Below, one piece after another: positions 10,711 to 22,200 of a stretch of 64,000 bases of DNA (position 1 is its first letter; every line of letters starts with the position of its first letter). The notes under the pieces are model-generated. The model did no database searches. It saw nothing but the letters and a program-made list of their open reading frames with translations, and had not been told where the DNA came from. This DNA comes from Penicillus capitatus. Its lineage: Eukaryota; Chlorophyta. The translations under genes were made by a program, and so were the position numbers. The stretch covers positions 186,001 to 250,000 of the forward strand of contig OZ287704.1 of the NCBI GenBank assembly GCA_965649825.1. Direction: 5' to 3'.

Positions 10711-12349
10711 ATGCATAACAATGTATTTGTGGACTTCAAAGGGAAAGGAATTGGTAAGACATCGCGACTCAGGTCAGCATCCGAGCTGACTCAGACATCA
10801 GGTTTCATTATCGAGGCGATAAAGGAGGACGACGCCGGAAACTACGAAACTGCCCTCACACTGTATACCAAAGGGCTCGACTGTCTTCAAACGCACTTGA
10901 AATATGACAAGAGTGCAGTATCGAGGAAAGCTATCATAGACAAAGTACGCACGTGCAGATGGCCGGCGCTCTTCTGCTGAGGGGACGTTTTAGATCAATG
11001 AATACTTGGAAAGGGCAGAGTATTTGAAAGAGGTGATGAGGAACAGCCATGTCGATCGCAAAGATGACGGGAGAATGCGTTTGTCGAGAAGTCTGTCCAG
11101 TGCCATTGAAACAGAGCGGCCAGATGTCAAGGTGGGACATCAATGGTCACTCTTTCTGAACGAGAGGTGTCTCTGTCAGTTGGACGATATTGCTGGTCTG
11201 GATAGGGCAAAGGAAGCACTAAAAGAGGCTGTGATCATGCCTGTGAAGTTTCCACAGTTTTTTACAGGTTGGTTAAATTGCGAGTGACTTTCTTCAACTG
11301 GATGAAAGCCCACAGGGCAAAGAAGACCATCGAGTAGAATTCTGCTTTACGGCCCGCCTGGAACTGGGAAGAGTCGCCTAGCAAAGGTGAAATTATGTCC
11401 TGCGTCTCAAAGCTGCTCGACCTGCTGCTACAGGCGGCTGCGACAGAGGCAGAATTGCCAATCTTCGCCGTCAATTCCTGGGAATTTGTATCGGGAGGTC
11501 ATCAAAAAGGCGAGAATCTGCTACGTCACCTCTTCGAAGCAGCCCGTGCGAATTCTCCTTCGATTGTCTTGTTGGATGAAGTGCTGCGCTCCAAACGTAC
11601 CTGTTGGCATCCAACAAGGATGGCGTAGGTGAATGTCTTTAACAACTTGAAGGATGACGGCGTTGGCACAATGGCCGACAGATTAATTTCGCAGCTTCGG
11701 AATGAGTTGCAAACGACCAGTCAGTATAACAGAGAGCAGGTGTTTGTTCTGGCGACATCAAGCAAGCCCCATATCATCAATCCGTCAATCCGGGAGTATT
11801 TCGAGAAGGCGATTCATCTGTTTGCCATGTTTCTTACCTGATGGTCATGTGTTCTCTCAGCGTATCTACCTGTCGTTGCCAAAATCATTCGCCAGAGTCT
11901 CGATAATACAGACGCAACTAGGAAGTACTCCGCATTCACTGAAGGATGTCGACTTTCAGTTTCTGGGAGACAGTACCGAAGGGTTCTCGGGGTCGGATAT
12001 CTCTGTCCTCGTAAAGGATGTGTTGATGCAGCCCATTCGATTCCTCCGCGAAGCAACGCACTTCAGACAGGTCTATCTGCTAAAGGATCGCTGAGATTTA
12101 ATCACGCTGTGTGTTTAGATTCCAGGACTGCACGGTCCAAACTACATGCCTTGCCTCCCATCTGCCCCTGGCGCGCGTCCTATGACGCTGCAGTACTTCG
12201 CCGACAACGACATGGCAGAGAAGGTCGTGCCTCCGCAGATATCGATGGACGATTTCCAAAGGGTCCTCAGACAAGCAAATCCGACGGTTGGAAAAGAGGA
12301 GTTGGCCATGTTTGAATGCTTTACAAAAGAGTTTGGCGAAGAAGGCTAA
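10711..12349 (+). CDS. VPS4-like paralogue (copy B) with altered AAA core
   Basis: Full-length paralogue of the gene at 1-1663, with the same exon-intron plan and an open frame after splicing, so not an obvious pseudogene. It has an MIT domain (10711-10950), Walker A GPPGTGKS near 11365, and Walker [10 protein letters not shown] near 11570. The middle differs sharply from copy A: pore loop 1 KWMGESEK is replaced by SGGHQKGE, so the threading aromatic is lost; sensor 1 ATN becomes ATS; and the arginine-finger box RRRFDK becomes REYFEK. The C-terminal part from RIY onward is nearly identical to copy A. The intron before RIY starts with GC (11809-11860), where copy A has GT. Inference: it can bind ATP but may not act as a normal hexameric unfoldase; a regulatory or dominant-negative subunit is possible. 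Its TAA lies at 12347-12349. Confidence 0.88.
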
Positions 12350-13245
12350 CACACACATGCTGCCTGCCTGTTTGTATGGATTCACTCGTCTCTATCATTC
12401 GAAGTGTTTCAACTCCACCTCCTTCGAACACTGAATCATGAAGGTTCTTAGTTTTAAGATTCATAGTTTTGCAGCGCATGAGGAGATCGTGTGCGCGTTT
12501 TGTGGTTGGTAGTGGTACACAAAACTTAGAAGGGAGGATGGTGGAATTCATGCAATCTCATAGACTGTATGTGTGATTGATCGTTTTGACATGTGTCAAC
12601 GGGTTTGGTATCGAAAAGATGCCGCTGAACTTGTTCGATCTGTCATACAAACAGACCGAGATACTGCAAAAACAGGTTTTTGTTAAACAACTGTGCTTTT
12701 AAGGCCGTTGTCTATTTCAGATTCCGCCGGATATGCAAAACACCGATGGTGCCCGTCTATGTTCCACGGAACTCTGGTCGTCAATCACCTACCACACCGA
12801 TACCTTGGGGTATCGTAAACCACTTGACCGAACCGCTCGAGTGCCCAGAGATAAGACACAAACCGACTTAGATAAGCATGTCGGGGGCGATCGATTCTTT
12901 TGACACGGTTGTCTAAGAGATACATACGCAAGAGTGTAAAAGACGTCGTTGGTCTCTCTGCCTTACTTGCGCTTCCTGCTGCGAATATTATCGTTTGAAA
13001 TCTGTGCGCATAGGAGACAGATGGCGAACGAAGTCTGTCAGGTCCAGGAGCTGTTCAGCAGCCATCGCTGGCAGTGAACTTCTGTCTAATGCCGAAATGG
13101 CAAATTTGTGAAGTACTCGGACCCGTTGACTGCATGCGTTGATCGAACGCTTTCTTCGTGCCAGAGATCTTCTAAACCTCTGCTTTACCAGAACGCCGAC
13201 GCGCAGTACCGAGAACCCGAATTCTGTCACCGCTGTCACCGTCCG
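12350..13245. other. Intergenic interval upstream of the dynein gene
   Basis: About 900 bp between the VPS4-like gene and the dynein start codon. No supported gene. It presumably contains the dynein promoter and 5' leader; I see no clear TATA box. A minus-strand open frame overlapping 12988-13434 runs against the dynein exons and is not believed. Confidence 0.5.
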
Positions 13246-16200
13246 ATGGTAAGGCCTTAATCTCGACGCGCATTCGGCCATCGTCATCAGATCGCGCGTT
13301 TGGTCAATCACGACGACGGTCATAGCAAGAGAGCTGTCGTGCTGATAGAGTGTCTGTTGGGAAGAGCCTGCGATTTCTGGATGCGTTCCAGAGGCTCGAG
13401 CCGGCCACAGTTTCACATGCATCGGTGGACGCAATCTTCTCTTCGGTGGATGCGGCCGCCGAGACGGTCCGTCGACTGTTTATCGCGAGCAGCGTCAAGC
13501 GACGACGTTTGCGCAGGAAAAGCACAGGCGTTCAATGACTTGTTCGAGCTATCGGCTCAAGGCGATTCGAGTTACGCGTGGAAATCGGTTCAGTCGCCCG
13601 ACGGGCCATTGCCGGCACCGCGAGCTCGACATGCCGCCGTTTCGGTACTTGTCGCTCGCTATATGCGACTCTGTACATCTAATGCGCCGCCATGTGTAGC
13701 TTGACGAAAATCGCGTCCTGATCTTCGGAGGATCGGATAAGCACAAGCGCTTCAACGATCTCTGGATCTTCGATTGGTCGTCGAAATCGTGGTCCGTTCC
13801 GGAAATCCTCGGCGAATGGCCGGAGCCGCGAGCGCACTTTACGGCCACCAAAATATCGAACACTGTATACTTCTTTGGCGGTTACGGCGGTTATGGACAA
13901 GTCTATGGCGATCTGTGGGCTCTTCATTTGCTCGAAGACGGCACATTCGAATGGGAAGATCTGACGACAAGAGTGGACGGAACACCACCACCCGCCCGTT
14001 TCGACCATCACTGCTTTAAGTATCCCGTCGGATCGAACAGCGCCGCCTTCGACAAGATCATCGTGGGTGGTGGTCGCGACCTCACGCAGATGTTTCACGA
14101 TAGCTACGTGTTCGACGTTGCCGAGATGAAATGGGAAACGGATAAGGAGCCCCCTTGTTTACCGGGTCAGATCTGCATGAATCTAGTGGACGAGGTGGAA
14201 AGTGTACCGCATCATAAAGTCTTCAGCTTCGGAGGAAAGACAGATATCATGATGTCTTTCACGAACAAGATGGAAGTCATGGACTGTGGAGATCTGAAAT
14301 GGCAGGCGCCTGTCATCGAGGGCGAACTGCCCATTGCTCGGTGATGGCGTCGACGACGGCCTGGCCATCGACGGTGTGTGGTGTCAGGGAGGGCAGCGCA
14401 TGGGTCTATGATGCTCGGACGGCAAGCATGTTGCTGTTTGGCGGCTGGTCGAATCGCTGGTTGTGTGATACCTGGAAGGCGAATGTGTCGAGTATTATTG
14501 GGCCACCTTACGCCTGCGTCTCCGTCACGCCTTCCATCGGTCCTGTGTTTGGCAATACCACCATCACGCTGAAAGGCTTGAGATTTCGCGATGGCAAATG
14601 CCAGGTAGAGACAGGCCTGTTCACCGAAGCGAGGCGATAGAGATGATGCGTTGTCTAGGTGCGGTTCGGTGCTGGAAAAAACGAAGTGATCGTGGACGGG
14701 TGTTTCGTCGACGAAGAGACCATTACCTGTCAAACGCCAAACTTTGAGCAACAGGGTGCCCAGGAAGTCGGTATCAAACTCAACATTGGCGGCGCTGGAT
14801 GGACAGTCAACAAAGTGACCTTCCAGTACTTCGAGAACACATGCTCGAAGAATTCATTGGCCTACGGTCCTGGACTGCTCACCGATGTCCTCTACGGAAT
14901 CGAAATGTGTTTCTTCATACAAGTGCGGTCGATAACTGGGCAGCGCACCTGACCATCTCGCCACTTGAATCACAGGCGTTTGATACAGTGGGCGAGAAGA
15001 GAACGAGTGGAAAGGACAATTTCGAAGTCACCGTTCTGACCGAGGACGGAAATTCGGCCGGTCAAGTGGCCGTCACTGATAAGGACGATGGAACATACGA
15101 CGTTCGATACATCGCCAAGCTGCCCGGGCCCTATCACATCTCGGTGAAGCATTTGGATTTTGGAGAGAAGAGTGACTGGGCGCACGTACGTGGAAGTCCT
15201 TTCATCGTGACATGCCACGACCCATGGACTCGGTACAAAGTTTTCGGACAGCTTCCGCCTATCAAGAAGCATGCCGTCCTGCATCACATGGCCGGCGATC
15301 TTGTTCTCTGCGGCACAACAGACTCCGGCGTTCACCTCTGCGAAACGCAAGACTCGGTAGTGCCTGCAATCGCCTGTGCCCGAGATTACTGTTCGGGACA
15401 GGAATGGAGATGGTCGTATGAGGACGTCTCAGGAGCAACGCCGCCGGATCTATCGAAGGGATCGCTGACATCGCAGACCAATCCTTGGGGCAGTATCTAT
15501 TTCGGCCAAGGAGCTTTCGTCTTCGACAGCGAACAGAAGTACACCTGCAAGCTCGCTGACGGCGGCAGTGGGCTCGTTTGGGAGACGCCAAACGAAATGC
15601 CGCAGACTTGGTAAACGTCTGTCTATCGCGTGGAAGAGCGATTGGCGATCGCATCTTTAGGGAGCTCCAGCTGATGGACACTCCCTTTCGATCGCTCTCG
15701 ACGTCCGCAGAGGTCGAGTTTAAGGGAACTCTGCCGACTCCGCGGCTGCAAGCCTCGATGGGAATCACGGACGGAATACTGTATATCTTCGGTGGTCGGA
15801 GTATTCCGGACGATAACGATGAGGACGCCGAGGAAGAAGTGCTCGACGAATTGATCGTTTTGGAAGTGGAGTGCGATGACATCATCCATGTCGAGACCGT
15901 CGAGAAAACGCATCCATGGCCAACACCTCGACGCGGTACGTCGTCGTTCGCGCAAACACATCGATCAAAGGGCAGAGCTTCGCAGGCGGCGTTTTCAGCG
16001 AATTAGCAGCCGGAATGATGTTACTCTATGGTGGATGGTCTGCAGACGAGACGCCATTGAACGAGGCCTGGATGTTGGATACTAAGGAGATGATATGGAC
16101 ACAGATGTACTCCGCAGATGCCAGTTTACTGACATGTCAGTGCACATTCGGTGCTGCGAAGGATGGACGATTGATGGCGATTGACAGCTCGCGTAAGTCA

Positions 16201-19200
16201 CGTTCCGAAGTGGTCTGCTGCGAGAATCGCTGTTTCTGTAGCTGGTTCTTCCAAACTGGACGTTGGATTGTCCCTCGATCCCTTGCAATCGAAAGAGGCT
16301 TTCAGCTTCCTCCCGAAGATGAAGGATGCATCTGTTGAAATCCTCAGCCGAATGGAAAACTGGATAAGGACGCAGAGAGCCGGACTCGATCTGTCATCTG
16401 ATCCCGCTGCGCTGGAGAAGAATTTTGACTCCTTGCTCATCGTCATGGACGCCCTCTTCACCGTTGGACCGATCGATCGAGCGATCGATTCCAAACACGC
16501 GTTGTCTTTTGTTCTTAGGTCAAGTCTCAGATGGCGGATACCGATCTCAAACTGGATCAGTTGAAGGAGGTGTTTAACGTACTGAGCAGGTCGCGTGTTC
16601 CCGTTCAGAAACAAGAAAAGAAACTGGACGATCTCTTTCAGAACTGGAGGGTCGTTAAGGAAAAGCACCCGCATTCAAAAGAAGCTGTCTTGCCGATACA
16701 ACAAGTGGAAGGATCGAGAATCCAATCCGAAATCGAAGCTTTCACCTTCGAGGCAAAGGAGTTTCGCATTCAATTCTACAAGAGGCCATTCTTTAAGTAC
16801 ACGACGGGATCCGAAGTGGCTTACATCGACATGGACGTCATCTCCAACGACATTGCCGATCTGAAGAGGCGCCTGGCAGAGTTCCGTAAACTGGCAGACA
16901 TGTTTGAATTTCCTGAAGCGACTAGACAGGCAGAAAACGAAGTCCAGCGACTTTATTCAGAACTGGTTATGGTCAAAGATGTCTGGGATACATCGTCGCT
17001 CTGTGAGCTTCAATTTCAGTCGTGGCGTCAGACGCTGTGGGCCGACATTCATACGGAGCTCATGGAGGACGGCGCCAAAGGATTCGTGAAAGAAGTCAAA
17101 GGACTTCCGAAGTGGATTCGAGAGGAGCATTGCTACAAAGGACTGGATCAGTCCGTCAAGAACTTCTTAGTCTCCATTCCTCTGGTGGCAGATCTGAGAA
17201 GCCCTGCCATGCGTGACCGCCACTGGCAATTGCTGATGGAAACGACCAAAGTCCACTTCAAGATCGACGCCGAATTCAAACTGGACGATCTGCTATCCCT
17301 TGAGCTGCACAAGTTCGAAGACGAGGTCGGCGAGATTGTGGATCGAGCTCAGAAAGAAGAAAAGATGGAGAACGCTTTGCAGAAGCTCGAAGAGACGTGG
17401 AGCAAAGTCGAATTCGATCTCATTCAACATAAGGACACGGAGATCTACACCGTCAAGATGACGGAGGAAGATTTCGAGGTCCTGGAAGACAATCAGGTTC
17501 TTGTGCAAGGGATGATGGCCAATCGTTATATGAACACGTTCAAAGATCCGATCCTGAGCTGGAACAAAAAGCTGATGAATACGGCAGACGTCAACCAGAT
17601 TCTCCAGGAGATTCAGAGGACTTGGGCATATCTCGAATCGCTGTTTATTCATTCGGAAGAAGTGAAGAAAGAACTTCCCGAGGCGGCGACGAAATTCGCT
17701 CAGATCGACAAGGACGTGAAACAGGTAGGCGTTTTGGCAAGGTCCTGTTCTGGTGGTCTGCAATGGAGAGAGCAGGTTTTGACGAGTTTCAAAGGTGTTA
17801 AGAACTGTGTGGCCTGCTGCAATGAGGACGGCTTGATGCCATTTCTCGAAAAACAGCAGACAGCACTGGAGATCTGCGAGAAAGCGTTGGCAGATTTTAT
17901 GGAAAGCAAACGGCGCATCTTTCCGAGGTTCTACTTCATCTCGACGGCAGATCTCCTCGATATTCTGGCCAATGGCAACAGTCCTGTTAAAGTAACGCAC
18001 GTCGATGGCTGCTTCCTCAAGACTTAAGTGGCTGGCTGCTTCAGGTCATGAGCCATATGTCCAAGTGCTTTCAGGCGATCGAAAAGCTGAAGCTCGACAA
18101 GGAAGATCCGACGGGTGGACGTCCGAGTGGTTTGGGAATGGTGTCCTGTGTCGGCACCGAATACGTGGAATGGAAATCGGCACTCGCTTTACAGAACAAA
18201 GTGGAAGAGTACATGAACGACATCGTCCAGAAGATGCGTGAAGAATTGCGCCTTGTGCTGAAAGAATCGTTGGAGGCCTATTCAGCGAAGCCTCGAGATG
18301 AATGGCTCTTTGACTGGCCTTCTCAGATCATCCTGGTCGTCAGTCAGATCTTCTGGGTCCAAGAAGTCGAGAAGGCCTTTCAAGACATGCAAAGCGGAAA
18401 GAAAGACGCCATGAAACGCTACAACGATTTTCAGGTTCAGCAACTCACGCGTCTCATCGAAGTCACGCGAACGGAACTCTCGAAAGCCGATCGGCAAAAG
18501 GTGGGTGGTGCTTACAGAAGAGCTTTCTTCGATTACGTGTCGTCCTCTGCTGTGCCCAGGTTATGAATATGATCACCATCGATGCCCATTCGAGGGATAT
18601 GGTTCAAGGCGTGGTGGAGGCAGGCGCAGACAAGGTGGACTGTTTTCAGTGGGTCTGTCAGATGCGTTCGTATTGGGACAGTTCCATCAGCGACTGCCGG
18701 ATCAAGATCTGTGATGCCTCCTTTCCTTACGGATATGAGTATCTCGGAAACGGACCTCGTCTCGTCATCACACCTCTGACGGATCGGATCTATATCACGG
18801 CGACGCAGGCATGCTGGCTCTGTCTCGGAACGGCACCGGCTGGACCGGCTGGAACAGGAAAGACCGAAACGACGAAAGATCTGTCAGCTCAGCTGGGCAA
18901 ATCGGTCTATGTCTTCAACTGTGGGCCCGAAATGGACTATCGGACAATGGGAGATATCTTCAAGGGTCTGGCCGCCTCAGGATCCTGGGGATGTTTTGAC
19001 GAGTTCAATCGATTGGTACCGGAAGTGTTGTCAGTGTGTGCCACACAATACAAGTGCGTTACCGATGCACAGAAACGCAAGTCGTTGCTGCCGGGCAGAG
19101 GTCTCGAATACATCGACAAAGAAGGGCAGAAGCATCCGGCTCTGGCGAAATGGAGCTTCGTTGCCGCAGATGGCATCGAGATGCCGTTGGAAGAGGGCAC

Positions 19201-22200
19201 TTCTGCTTTCATTACCATGAATCCTGGATACATCGGCCGAGCCGAGCTGCCAGAATCACTAAAGGCGCTGTTTCGCCCGATCACTGTGATGGTGCCCGAC
19301 AGGCAGCTCATCATGGAGAATATGTTGATGGCGGAAGGCTTTGTCCAGGCAAAGATGCTTGCCAAGAAATTTGCCTCCCTCTATTACCTCCTCGAAGATC
19401 TCCTCTCTCCTCAGAAACACTACGACTGGGGATTGCGCGCCATCAAATCTGTCCTCGTTGTTGCCGGATCGCTGCTGCGAGCACAGGAGGGTCAGATCGA
19501 GTCCGATGTGCTCTTCAGAGCCCTGCGAGATTTCAACATCCCGAAGATCTTGTCACAGGATATGGTGATCTTCATGGGACTCCTGAACGATCTCTTCCCT
19601 CGTGTCGATCCGCCGAGAAAACGCGATCTCAGTTTCGAAGATGTTATTCGAGAGACGACGATCGAGATGGGTCTGACACCGGAAGACGATTTCATTCTCC
19701 GCGTCGTTCAGCTCTCCGAGCTGCTGGCCATCCGGCATTGCGTCTTCCTTATGGGCCCAACGGGATGCGGCCGGACGGAGTGTTACCGTGTCTTGGCAAA
19801 GGCCATCACCAAAGGATGCGATCATCCCGAAAACGATTACCTCAAGATGACGAACAGGAAGAAGCTCACGATTCGGGACATCAATCCCAAGAGCGTCAGC
19901 ACTCAGGAGCTCTACGGTTATGTCAACATGGCAACGAGGGAATGGAAAGATGGATTGCTCTCTTACAATATGAGAGAACTGGCCAACATTCCAGATGATC
20001 ACCCCAAGTGGATCCTCCTCGATGGCGATCTGGATGCCAATTGGATCGAATCGATGAACTCTGTGATGGACGATAACCGACTCCTGACGCTTCCATCAAA
20101 CGAGCGTATTCGTCTGCTCCCTCACATGAAGCTCATTTTCGAGATTCGTGATCTGAAATACGCCAGTCCTGCCACGGCAACGCGTGCAGGAATCCTCTAT
20201 ATCTCGGAAGGACATCAGTGGCTTAATATGGTTGAGTCTTGGCTGTCCAGTGTCGGTCATGACTATGCCGTGAGAGCCAAGTGGAAAGATCCGAGTGTTC
20301 CGGTGCAGTGGCTCAGGGACTGTTTTGAGAAGTACGTCCCGGAAACGATCATCGAAATGAAGAAAGCCTTTTCACCCATTACGCCCCTCGGCACGATGAA
20401 CTACGTCACCAGTCTGATCCGTGTTCTTGAGGGCTGTCTGAAACCGGAGACGCTGACGAACAAGACGGAGCAGCATCTCTTTGAGATGTATTTTGTGTTT
20501 GGCATGATCTGGGCCTTTGGTGGAGCACTGTGCGAAAAAGATGGCATCAACTATCGACAGAATTTCGACAAATGGTGGAAGCGAAATTGGACAACGGTGA
20601 AGATTCCGGGAAAGGGCTCCGTCTTCGATTACTTTGTCAATCCCAAGACAGCAAAGTTCCAACCGTGGGCTGAACTGGTCACCGATGTTGCCTACACTCC
20701 TGGCACGCCCATGGCAAAGCTGTTTGTCCCGACGGCCGAAACGGCATCGCTCAAATTCTTCCTGGACATGATGATTGATCTGAAGAAACCGATCATGTTT
20801 GTCGGCGGCGCCGGCGTCGGCAAGACACAGCTCGTGCGTGGCAAACTGGACACCCTTTCCGAAAACGAGCTCTCCCTTAGCATCAGCTTCAACTACTTCA
20901 CCGACGCCATCAGTTTTCAGAAAGTCCTGGAGGGTCCACTGGAGAAGAAGGCGGGTGTGAACTACGGACCGCCCGGCACCAAACAGTTGATCTATTTTGT
21001 GGATGATCTGAATATGCCGAAGCTCGATGCTTACGAAACCGCCATGCCGATCTCCCTCATTCGGCAGCACTTGGGATGGGGGCACTGGTTTGATCGGACG
21101 AAGCTCACGCAGAAGAACGTCGCCAATACTCAGTACGTGGCATGCATGAACCCGACAGCCGGTTCCTTCGTTGTCAATCCTCGCCTCCAACGACTATTCA
21201 TGACATTGGCGATGGATTTCCCCGGCCAAGATTCACTGATGCGCATCTACGGCACGTTTTTGACGGGGCATCTGAAGCAGTTTAATACGGACGTGCAGGA
21301 ACTGGGCACCAAGATCTTGCAGGCGGCGCTGGCGTTGCACGAAAAAGTGTCGTCCACTTTCCGCAAGACGGCTGTCAATTTCCACTACGAGTTCACTGTC
21401 CGACACCTGGCCCAGGTCTTCCAGGGATTGCTCATGTCCCAGCCGGATCAGTTTAATCACACGACTAAAATGGCAAAGCTCTGGCTGCACGAGTCTGAAC
21501 GGGTCTATGCCGATCGTCTCGTATCGCCGAGTGATCTCGAGAGCTACAACAAAATGGCCGTGACGGTGTGCAAGAAATACTTCAACATTCCAGACATCGA
21601 CGATTACTACAAAAAGAAGGATGCCAAGCCGCTGATCTTCTGCCACTTTGCTCAGGGCCTGGGCGACGCTATCTACAACGAAGTCGTCGATTTTACCGCT
21701 CTGGGCAAAACGCTGACGGAGGCCTTGGAAGAATACAACGAAACGAACGCTGTGATGGACCTGGTGTTGTTTGAAGATGCCATGAAGCACGTCTGCCGCA
21801 TTTCTCGTGTCATCTCCAATCCTTCTGGCCACGCGCTGCTCGTCGGTGTTGGTGGATCCGGAAAGCAATCGCTCTCGAGACTGGCAGCGCATATCTGTGG
21901 CTATGCAACCTCGACCATTGTCATCTCTGGCAGCTACGGCATCAACAACTTCAAAGAGGACCTGCAGAAGATGTACAAGAAAGCGGGAGTCAAAGGCGAA
22001 GGGATCATGTTCCTGTTCACGGACTCGCAGATCATCGACGAACGCATGTTGGTGTTTATTAACGATCTGCTGTCGTCGGGCGAAATTCCGGATCTCTTTC
22101 CGCAAGAAGACAAAGACGAGATCGTCAATTCTATGCGATCGGAAACGAAAGCGCTCGGATTGGTGGATTCAACGGAGAACTGCTGGGCGACGTTTATTCA

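Noticed and set aside
10711-12349. VPS4 copy B as a pseudogene
   Set aside because: All exons join in frame with usable splice sites and no internal stops; only specific motifs are changed.
12988-13434. A 148-codon minus-strand open frame at the dynein 5' end
   Set aside because: It overlaps the dynein first intron and Kelch exon antisense, with no family resemblance.
13246-16530. The Kelch/IPT/filamin region as a separate gene
   Set aside because: It splices in frame into the dynein tail and the order of domains is that of the known alpha heavy chain N-terminus.
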